NCBI GenBank assembly: GCA_027451455.1
Contig: DAIDJI010000275.1
Coordinates: 1 to 7,177 of the forward strand
DNA from: Planctomycetales bacterium
GTDB taxonomy: Bacteria > Planctomycetota > Planctomycetia > Isosphaerales > Isosphaeraceae
Reading direction: 5' to 3'
DNA: 7,177 nucleotides
Shown: positions 1 through 4,899 of the stretch, piece by piece
Layout of the letters: the number at the start of each line of letters is the position of its first letter
Position numbering within the stretch: position 1 is the first letter of the stretch
The notes under the pieces: generated by a model
What the model was told of the DNA's origin: nothing
What the model saw: the letters and a program-made list of their open reading frames with translations, nothing else
Database searches by the model: none
Translations under genes and position numbers: made by a program

Positions 1-138
1 CACGTGCTGAAGCCCATGTGCGCCTCGCGCGGCGTCCCGCTGATCCTCAACGACCGTCCCGACCTCGCCGCGCGGTTCGGCTGCGACGGCGTCCACGTCG
101 GGCAGGATGACGCGCCGTACGCCGAGGCGCGCCGGGGC
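1..138 (+). CDS. thiE: Thiamine-phosphate synthase fragment, cut at both ends
   Basis: Frame 1 is open from the first base and reads HVLKPMCASRGVPLILNDR, then PDLAARFGCDGVHVGQDDAPYAEARR. VPLILNDRPDLA and GCDGVHVGQDD match two strongly conserved ThiE segments: the Asn-Asp-Arg substrate-loop region and the DGVHxGQxD strand-loop of the TIM barrel. ThiE joins hydroxymethylpyrimidine diphosphate and thiazole phosphate to make thiamine phosphate in the cytoplasm. Only about 45 residues of a usual ~200 are here. The start lies left of the window. After EARR the expected continuation is lost, and the frame runs through unrelated codons to a TAG at 163-165. The gene is therefore truncated on its 3' side by the junction with the opposing TatD-family fragment. 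Family identity is fairly sure; whether the break is biological or an assembly artefact cannot be told from sequence alone. Confidence 0.8.
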
Positions 139-311
139 TCGTATTCGACGAGTTGTCGGAAGTAGTCGCGAAATCCCTCTGGCCCCGACCGATCGAACCC
201 CGCCCAGAACGCCGGCTCGCTGACCATCACGCAGCCGGCCAGCGCCATGCGCTTGTAGTCGTCGGTCGTCCGGGAGACCATGTGGATGTGCGGGTCGATG
301 TAGTGGGCCAT
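114..311 (-). pseudogene. TatD-family metal-dependent hydrolase, N-terminal fragment
   Basis: Reading the - strand from the ATG at 311-309 gives MAHYIDPHIHMVSRTTDDYK, then a stretch including MALAGCVMVSEPAFWAGFDR and FRDYFRQLVEYEPRR. DPHIHMVSRT carries the metal-binding His-x-His of TatD/amidohydrolase barrels. EPAFWAG and FRDYFRQLxEYEPxRA are typical of the TatD-like hydrolase subgroup that I associate with ebo-type metabolite-traffic clusters; that subgroup link is recall, not proof. Only about 60-66 residues of a usual ~280 are present. The reading frame is open beyond this point but antisense to thiE, with no further TatD resemblance. The frame is also open upstream of the ATG (…LLELLEFVE) to about position 414, but the ATG immediately before the HxH strand is the expected start. 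The right-hand boundary is firm; the left end, between about 114 and 138, is not. Confidence 0.72.
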
Positions 312-598
312 CTCTACGAACTCCAGCAATTCAAGCAGCCTGGGCCATAAGCCTGCACGATCTTCGCCGCGGATTTCGCCTCGATCATCCAGATACTGCC
401 GATCTCCCTGATTCTACAGTTCTGCGACCATCTTAACACAGGCGTCGGTCCATTCGACGGACCGGATCGAGTGTGAGAGATGAAGCGAGATCCAGGTGAT
501 CGGCGTTTGACCGTCGGCGGCCCTTAAAACGACGATGCCCCGGCGACGAGGGCCGAGGCATCATGAAACTCCGGGACGGCACAAGCAGGGTCAGGATA
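312..598. other. Intergenic stretch with no convincing gene
   Basis: This region separates two - strand genes. One - strand frame is open from about 414 into the TatD start, and another gives a 25-codon stretch starting MIEAKSAAK and ending at a TAG near 323. Neither resembles a family I know, and neither has a clear ribosome binding site. The part nearest 599 contains the hairpin listed separately. I see no tRNA-like fold, no direct repeat and no confident promoter. Confidence 0.5.
526..562 (-). terminator. Probable intrinsic terminator of the 599-1129 gene
   Basis: GATGCCCCGGC at 534-544 pairs with GCCGAGGCATC at 552-562. That is an 11-position stem with one mismatch and a 7-nt loop. Read on the - strand, the hairpin is followed after 4 nt by TTTT (526-529). 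It lies about 37 nt past the TGA ending the - strand gene at 599. The stem is strong and well placed; the T tract is short, so efficiency is uncertain. Confidence 0.5.
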
Positions 599-1129
599 TC
601 ACTTCTGTTTCGTCTTTCCCGCGCGGAGGCACCGCTTCAACGGCCTGATCTCCAGGACCTTCTTGAGCCTGGCCTCGTCGTTCCGCGTTTCCTGGAGGAC
701 CGATTCCAGCCGGGCGTTGGTGAGGGCGATGGGTTTCGCCTTGGCCTGCTCCGGAACGGCCTCGCTCATCGTTTCGCACTCTCTGGGCCGACATCGAACC
801 GCATCATCCCACTTGATCACGTCGTCCAGAACCCGCAGGTTGAGTTCGTTGCCCCCCTTCTGAGGGTTGTAACCGTGGTCGGCTATCGCGTGCTCGATGA
901 TCCGCCGGATGATCCGATTCGTAATGATGATCTGGTTTCCCGCCGAGGACCTCCTCCCGTCCCCGTCGCCGATCCAGGTCTCGTGATAGCGGAGGTTGCC
1001 CTGGATGTAGGGACCAACGTTGTTCACGGGCCAGATCCCGATCGAGATGTAACCGTCATTGCCCGTGGCTCGCCAGCGGTACTCGACGGCCTCGATGACG
1101 ACTTTTCGGCTCCCCTTCTGGCTTCGCAT
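599..1129 (-). CDS. Conserved planctomycete hypothetical protein with C-terminal tail
   Basis: This is a 176-residue ORF of unknown function. Residues 9-111 form a compact domain: VVIEAVEYRWRA, then GNDGYISIGIWPV, then a linker, then NQIIITNRIIRRIIEHAIADH and LNLRVLDDVIKW. I recall small planctomycete hypothetical proteins with this layout (beta-strands around EYRWRA, then a helix around IITNRIIRRIIEHAI), but no function is known to me. No signal peptide, membrane segment or catalytic motif is visible. The start is the ATG at 1129-1127, with a modest purine tract (GGCAGGA) upstream; the frame is open further upstream but less protein-like. Residues 112-176 look different: CRPRECET, then a charged helical tail from M121 (MSEAVPEQAKAK) to GKTKQK. 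This could be a second small gene fused by a frameshift; see findings. It lies 78 bp downstream of vapC on the same strand and may be co-transcribed with it. Confidence 0.72.
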   Translation of the reverse strand: MRSQKGSRKVVIEAVEYRWRATGNDGYISIGIWPVNNVGPYIQGNLRYHETWIGDGDGRRSSAGNQIIITNRIIRRIIEHAIADHGYNPQKGGNELNLRVLDDVIKWDDAVRCRPRECETMSEAVPEQAKAKPIALTNARLESVLQETRNDEARLKKVLEIRPLKRCLRAGKTKQK

Positions 1130-1207
1130 CCGCGTCCTGCCTTGATCGACAGCTCCCTGGGTCGCAGGCTCGGAGGATGGATTCGCTGGCCAGGAAGACG
1201 CTACGCG

Positions 1208-1622
1208 TTACGCCGGTTCTGCCCAGTTCTCGACGCTTAGGCCCGGCACGGCTGACAGATCGCAGTCCATTGTGACAACGGTCGCGTTACCCAGCGCGAA
1301 TGCGATTGCCGCGATGGTGATATCGTTTTGCCCGATCGGGCGGCCGATGCTCTTCAACTCGAACGCGATCCGGCCGTACTCGAATTCGGCGGCGATGTCG
1401 GCCAGCCAGACCTTCCACACGTCGAGGGCCTCACGGAGACGAAGCAAGTTCTGTTCTCGCTTCGGGCTGCCCTCGGCGCGGAACGCCAGTTCGCCCACGA
1501 CCGGGCCGGCGACCCCCGACCCGGTTGCCGGCAGCGACCTCAGCCGTGGCGCGCTCGAACACCCCGCGCCTCCGCTCGAGATACAGCCCGGCGATGCCGG
1601 TGTCGAGGAGGAAACGCCTCAT
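1208..1622 (-). pseudogene. vapC: VapC-type PIN-domain toxin, interrupted by a one-base frameshift
   Basis: VapC toxins are Mg2+-dependent PIN-domain RNases neutralised by a partner antitoxin. The N-terminal part starts at the ATG 1622-1620 and reads MRRFLLDTGIAGLYLERRRG, then through GNRVG. The C-terminal part lies in another frame, from VAGPVVGELAF to VENWAEPA and a TAA at 1210-1208. Joining them by dropping one base of the C5 run at 1513-1517 (G5 on the - strand) restores a continuous 137-residue protein, a normal VapC length. The repaired product keeps the expected acidic residues: D7 in LLDTG, E44 in GELAF, D100 in QNDITIAAIA and D119/D121 in TMDCD. The ATG overlaps the antitoxin stop as ATGA. 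As written, translation leaves frame after residue 36 and no active toxin would be made. A homopolymer miscall is as likely as a true mutation. Confidence 0.85.
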
Positions 1623-1903
1623 CGGAACACATCCTCCAGGTCGGACTCTCCGCGTTCGATACCGCGCCGGTGCAACTTCCGCTCCCAGGCATCGAGGTCG
1701 GCCTCGACCTCATCGGGGATTTCGAGCGGTTGGAGTCGCTGCATGGCCGCCAGGACGCGGGCAATCTCCTCAGGCGAGACCGGACCGTCTTCCGGCCCCA
1801 ACGTCTCAAGACCCACGACGACCTCGGTTCCCTCCGGCAGGTCGATCGGTCTGTCCAACTCCACCCGGCCGTTGCGGATGAAGCCCTTCCGCACTGCAAT
1901 CAT
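1619..1903 (-). CDS. Antitoxin partner of the VapC toxin
   Basis: A 94-residue protein beginning MIAVRKGFIRNGRVELDRPI, followed by DLPEGTEVVVGLETLG. This short beta-strand pattern (V-x-x-G-x-[IV]-x-N-G-x-[IV]-E-L ... LPEGTEV) is typical of AF2212/DUF104-like antitoxins and of many planctomycete antitoxins placed just before PIN toxins. The C-terminal half is acidic and helical (SPEEIARVLAAMQRL ... EADLDAWERKL ... SDLEDVF), as expected for the toxin-wrapping tail. The start at 1903-1901 is chosen because AAAGGAG (- strand, 1917-1911) lies 7 nt upstream; the longer open frame to 2014 (MHRFGPK...) is not protein-like. Its TGA overlaps the toxin ATG (ATGA), implying translational coupling. Autoregulation is usual for such pairs, but I see no clear operator in 1904-2110. 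Confidence 0.8.
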   Translation of the reverse strand: MIAVRKGFIRNGRVELDRPIDLPEGTEVVVGLETLGPEDGPVSPEEIARVLAAMQRLQPLEIPDEVEADLDAWERKLHRRGIERGESDLEDVFR

Positions 1904-2110
1904 GGCTTCACTCCTTTCGCTCGGTCCGCTCCATTCGACCCACCACGATTTCCGCTCGCAGGCTTGCGTTTTCCGGTTACCGAGCCGGACCCGTTTAGGA
2001 CCAAACCGATGCATCCACCAGACACGTGAGGATGCCGAGGAGGCCGGGTCTCAACTCGAAGGAATCTCGGTGGGACGGCATGGATATCTTATCCGGCCGG
2101 CGGGCGTCCT

Positions 2111-2701
2111 TCACGTCGATTCCGGACTGCCAACGAATCCGCTTGCCCTTGTCTCGAGGATCATCCGCAGATACGACCTCGGCTCGATCCGATCGAGGCC
2201 GAACAAACCGGCCGCCGCCATCACGGCCTCCTGCGTCGACGGCAAGGCGCCCGCATCCGGGGCGATCGCCTCGATCTCGGCAAAGTCGCCCAGCCCCTCG
2301 ACACGGTCCAGCGTGACCTCGATCTCGTAGGGCGCAACTGTCAAATGAAAGGCCGTCCGGTGCTTCCGGACCGCCGCGACCGGCCCGAAGCCCAGGTTCT
2401 CGAACAACCGAGAGAGCTCGCGGAAGGCGTCCTCGCCCTCCAGGAACGGAATCTCAATCTCCTCGCGCGTCTTGGTCGGCCCGGGGAGCTTCGGACCCTT
2501 GTACGTGACCCGATTCTCGCCGCCGATCCGGCGCAAGCGGAGGGCCTCGTTCGTCTGCGCGAAGTCGCGGGACGGATGGCTCAGGTAGAGATCCTCCTGA
2601 TCCATCGCCCCGACCTCGACCGCCCCGGCCTCCGCCAGCAGGCGACGTAGCCGGTCGTGGTCCACCTCCCGATACTTCACCTCGACTTCAAAGCTCATCA
2701 T
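2111..2701 (-). CDS. cyaB: CYTH-domain protein, class IV adenylate cyclase / CyaB-like
   Basis: A 196-residue cytoplasmic protein of the CYTH (CyaB-thiamine triphosphatase) superfamily. The hallmark ExExK motif is at residues 5-9 (FEVEVKYR). It is followed by the other charged tunnel strands: ALRLRR, VTYKGPK, TREEIEIPF, YEIEVTLDRVEGLGDFAEIE, and the end motif RSYLRMIL. Length is normal. Members bind triphosphates with Mg2+/Mn2+. Known activities include adenylate cyclase (class IV CyaB), thiamine triphosphatase and tripolyphosphatase, and sequence alone does not separate them; the symbol follows the usual automatic naming. The start could be either Met of the MM pair (2701 or 2698); GCTGGA just upstream is a weak ribosome binding site. 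The - strand also has TTGACC, 17 nt, then TACGCT ending 3 nt before the ATG, a weak hint of a near-leaderless transcript. It diverges from the gene at 2826. A C-terminal tail (ETRASGFVGSPEST) follows the domain and is probably disordered. Confidence 0.88.
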   Translation of the reverse strand: MMSFEVEVKYREVDHDRLRRLLAEAGAVEVGAMDQEDLYLSHPSRDFAQTNEALRLRRIGGENRVTYKGPKLPGPTKTREEIEIPFLEGEDAFRELSRLFENLGFGPVAAVRKHRTAFHLTVAPYEIEVTLDRVEGLGDFAEIEAIAPDAGALPSTQEAVMAAAGLFGLDRIEPRSYLRMILETRASGFVGSPEST

Positions 2702-2741
2702 TCCAGCGTAGCGCCCCGACGCCGGCCGGTCAATCGCCCCC

Positions 2742-2770
2742 TTGATCGCCTATGACACCTGTCGTATATT
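2742..2770 (+). promoter_or_regulatory. Sigma70-type promoter for the secreted repeat protein
   Basis: TTGATC (2742-2747) and TATATT (2765-2770) are separated by exactly 17 nt and resemble TTGACA/TATAAT, each with two differences. The site is 56 bp upstream of the ATG at 2826 and stands out as AT-rich in a GC-rich region. The spacer contains GACA-CC-TGTC (2754-2763), a short inverted repeat that could be an operator half-site pair, though it may be chance. Confidence 0.55.
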
Positions 2771-2825
2771 CGAGGAGTCGGCGGCGGGTGGTCGTCGCGG
2801 GTGCCACTGGATCGGAGGCGTCACG

Positions 2826-3818
2826 ATGTTTCGAATCCTGAGCATAGCCCTGGCCGCGATCGCCTGGGCGGGGGTCGTCCGGGCCGACGATTCTCCGGCG
2901 AAGAAGGCCGAGGCGACGGGGGCCCTGGTCGGTCGCGTGGTCGACCTGAAGGGCCATCCGGTCGAAGGGGCCGAGGTCTGGGGCGTGATCCGGCGAAGTC
3001 GGGTCGCGGCGACGAGGACCAGCGGCGATGGACGGTTCCGACTCGGACCGATCGCGGAAGAGAAGGCGGTCGACCTCTGGTTCGAGGCGCCCGGCCTGTC
3101 GCGGCAGGTTCGCGAGGGGCTGCACGTCCTCGGCGGGAAGGATCACGACCTCGGCGATTTGAAGGCTTTACCGGGAACGCGAATCCGGGGGCGAGTGGTC
3201 GATTCCTCCGGGAAGCCGTTACCGGGCGTCCGGCTCGCCATCGAGGATTATCGATACATCCTGGGCCACACGGTGACCTCGGACCAGTTGGAATGGTCGC
3301 TCGCGGGCGGGGCCGACGGCCGCTTCGAGACGCCGCCGATGCCGGCAGGCCAGGTCAACTTCCGGTTCGTGACCTCGGGAAAGGCTCGTCAGTATCTCTC
3401 GCGATGGGCCGAACCCGGAGTCGAGACGATCGACCTCGGGGACGTCGTCCTCGCCGACGAGGTCCTGGTCCGCGGTGTCGTCCTCGACCAGGACGGCCAG
3501 CCGGCTCCCGGTGTCGGTGTCATCGTCGAATATGATTACGAAAATGCCGTGAAGACGGACACCTCGGGCCGGTTCACCGTCCACGGCGCCGGCAAGGAGG
3601 CGAAGGTCGTGATGCTTCGATCGAACGACTATTTCGCCGAGAAGCCGAGGCTGGAGCTTGGCCCCGATCACGATCACGTCAAGCTGACGATGACGAGGGC
3701 ATACCACATCCAGGGGACGGCCGTCGACACCGAGACCGGGAAGCCGGTCGACATCGACTCGGTCCGGCTCTGCATCGTGGATCGGGAGCCCGATGGTTCG
3801 TATGCCCTTCGCGGGTGA
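2826..3818 (+). CDS. Secreted carboxypeptidase-regulatory-like repeat protein, part before in-frame TGA
   Basis: As written this encodes 330 residues before a TGA at 3816-3818. The start at 2826 is set by GGAGG (2814-2818) with a 7-nt spacer and by a signal peptide: MFRILSIALAAIAWAGVVRA, with likely signal peptidase I cleavage after the A20 of VRA, leaving DDSPAKK. After it come tandem CarboxypepD_reg-like beta-sandwich modules, each opening with G-x-V-x-D-x-x-G-x-P-[VL]-x-G. They are at about residues 32-105 (LVGRVVDLKGHPVEGAEV), 117-190 (RIRGRVVDSSGKPLPGVRL), 212-285 (VRGVVLDQDGQPAPGVGV) and 292 onward (IQGTAVDTETGKPVDI). The pattern TSGDGRF / GADGRFE / DTSGRF marks the middle strand of each. 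Such modules are structural, occurring in extracytoplasmic adhesion or enzyme-linked proteins; no peptidase residues are visible. The fourth module is cut mid-domain by the TGA, so the natural product probably continued to 4709 (627 codons in all). Confidence 0.8.
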   Translation: MFRILSIALAAIAWAGVVRADDSPAKKAEATGALVGRVVDLKGHPVEGAEVWGVIRRSRVAATRTSGDGRFRLGPIAEEKAVDLWFEAPGLSRQVREGLHVLGGKDHDLGDLKALPGTRIRGRVVDSSGKPLPGVRLAIEDYRYILGHTVTSDQLEWSLAGGADGRFETPPMPAGQVNFRFVTSGKARQYLSRWAEPGVETIDLGDVVLADEVLVRGVVLDQDGQPAPGVGVIVEYDYENAVKTDTSGRFTVHGAGKEAKVVMLRSNDYFAEKPRLELGPDHDHVKLTMTRAYHIQGTAVDTETGKPVDIDSVRLCIVDREPDGSYALRG

Positions 3819-4709
3819 CTGAGCGAATTCGAGCAGACCGAACCCGGGCGGTTCGGCATCACCTACGAAGGCAAGGCAGACGAGTATCACATCACCGTCA
3901 CGTCCCGCGACTACCTCGACGGCGAGGTCTTCCTCGGGAAGCTTGCGGCCCGACAGAATCTCTCGGGGATCGTCGTGAAGCTGGCCCGCGAGGCGGGCGC
4001 GAAGGCAAAGGAAGAGACGACCCGTGTGATCGGCATCGTGACTCGAGACGGCAAGCCGGTGACCGGCGGCCGGGTCGGCGCCTGGCAGAAGCTACGGAAG
4101 GAGCGCAACCGGGTCAACGCGACGGTCCAGAGGGGCCGGACCGTCCCGGCGGCCGGTTACGAGTTCGGCTGGGCGAAGGTCGGTCCCGACGGCCGGTTCG
4201 CGATCGAGAACCTCAAGGGGTATCCGACCTTCCGGTCCTGGTACTTGGTGTTCGAAGGGCCGGAGGACAAGACCTCCGTCGTCGGGCCGATCGAGTTCAC
4301 CGCGAAGGATCGCGAGGTCCGTGCCGACATCCCGGTGGTCACAGACGGCGCGATCGAAGGGCGAATCGACCACGTCCCGACCGCGATGGCCGGCCAGGTC
4401 TGGGTGGTCGCGTTCGACGAGGGGATCTTCCGCCGCGAGGTCCTGACCCGGTCCGACGGCACGTTCCGGATCGAGGGCCTGCCGCCCGGTCGGTACGGGT
4501 TGAAGGCGGGCCACGATGGGTACAGAGACCCGCACGTCCCCCGCGCCGACGACCTGAGCAAGCTCGATCCCTCGGTCTGGAAGAATCCGGCCGAGCCGTG
4601 GCAGGGGGCGGTTGTGGCGACGGTCGAATCCGGGAGGACGGCCGGCGGGGTCGTGCTCGACCTCCGACCGCCCGGACCGATCGTCGACCCGCCCGATCGG
4701 GTAAAATGA
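3819..4709 (+). pseudogene. Continuation of the secreted repeat protein after the in-frame TGA
   Basis: This is the same frame as the upstream part, open for 296 sense codons to TGA 4707-4709. It begins LSEFEQTEPGRFGITYEGKA and completes the fourth beta-sandwich module (…EYHITVTSRDYLDGEVFLGKL). A fifth module starts near codon 399 (TRVIGIVTRDGKPVTGG ... VGPDGRFAIENL). A sixth starts near codon 508 (GAIEGRIDHV ... SDGTFRIEGLPPGRYGLKAG). It ends in a Pro-rich tail, GPIVDPPDRVK. There is no signal peptide of its own and no convincing ribosome binding site before the internal GTG at 3975 (VKLAREAGAK), so independent expression is unlikely. The intact codon pattern after the stop argues for a recent nonsense change, a base-call error, or decoding of the TGA. 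Codon 331 is one substitution from Cys, Trp, Arg, Gly, Ser or Leu codons. Confidence 0.72.
3838..3856 (+). other. Perfect 7-bp hairpin just downstream of the in-frame TGA
   Basis: CCGAACC (3838-3844) and GGTTCGG (3850-3856) pair perfectly around the 5-nt loop CGGGC. The stem starts 19 nt, and the loop 26 nt, after the TGA at 3816-3818. It lies inside the continuous reading frame, so it may simply be coding sequence, but its position resembles a bacterial SECIS element. Confidence 0.4.
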
Positions 4710-4714
4710 GGGGG

Positions 4715-4744
4715 AAATCGGCGCCGGCCGGGGGCGATTTTGCC
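4715..4744 (+). terminator. Possible weak terminator after the repeat protein
   Basis: AAATCG (4715-4720) pairs with CGATTT (4735-4740), with a GC-rich interior that can pair imperfectly, and is followed by one more T and then GCCC. It begins 5 nt after the TGA at 4707-4709. The T run lies mostly inside the stem and the interior is mismatched, so this is only a candidate. Confidence 0.33.
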
Positions 4745-4779
4745 CAATAATCCGTCCGGCGGGCGAATATCCGTCAACT

Positions 4780-4873
4780 CCGGGGACTCGAACGACCCCG
4801 GGGACGCGGCCCGTCGGGCCGATCGCGACGCAACGCGCCCCGCCCGGGACGTTCCGGGCCGGCGCGGCGCCGC
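4780..4873 (+). promoter_or_regulatory. Hairpin-rich leader upstream of the SPFH gene
   Basis: Three short perfect inverted repeats follow one another. CCGGGG/CCCCGG is at 4780-4785 and 4796-4801. CGGCCC/GGGCCG is at 4807-4812 and 4816-4821. GCCCGG/CCGGGC is at 4842-4847 and 4854-4859. A 10-bp palindrome GCGGCGCCGC lies at 4864-4873. The series ends 14 nt before the AGGAG that serves the GTG at 4900. A possible -10 box, AATAAT, lies at 4746-4751 without a clear -35. In GC-rich DNA such stems arise often, so a regulatory leader is only a suggestion. Confidence 0.3.
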
Positions 4874-4899
4874 CCTCCTCGTTCCGCAGGAGTCGAGCC

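Noticed and set aside
323..414. - strand peptide MIEAKSAAKIVQAYGPG and the neighbouring open frame
   Set aside because: They are short, have no Shine-Dalgarno and no family I recognise; two frames are equally open, so chance is the simplest explanation.
563..1240. 225-residue + strand ORF
   Set aside because: It is antisense to the conserved hypothetical and the end of vapC, with no recognisable domain; its ATG overlaps the terminator stem.
1904..2014. Upstream extension of the antitoxin (MHRFGPKRVRLG...)
   Set aside because: A strong AAAGGAG sits 7 nt before the Met at 1903, where the family's N-terminus begins; the extension is not protein-like.
2082..2094. GGATA-TCT-TATCC hairpin after the CYTH gene
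   Set aside because: The stem is only 5 bp and has no T tract on the - strand, so it is not supported as a terminator.
1272..2330. 352-residue + strand ORF
   Set aside because: It is Ser/Arg/Pro-rich and runs antisense across vapC, the antitoxin and part of the CYTH gene, all of which are supported by family motifs.
3815..4750. 311-residue + strand ORF beginning just before the in-frame TGA
   Set aside because: It is almost purely Arg/Gly/Asp/Pro and runs out of frame with the repeat protein, whose modules continue in the original frame.
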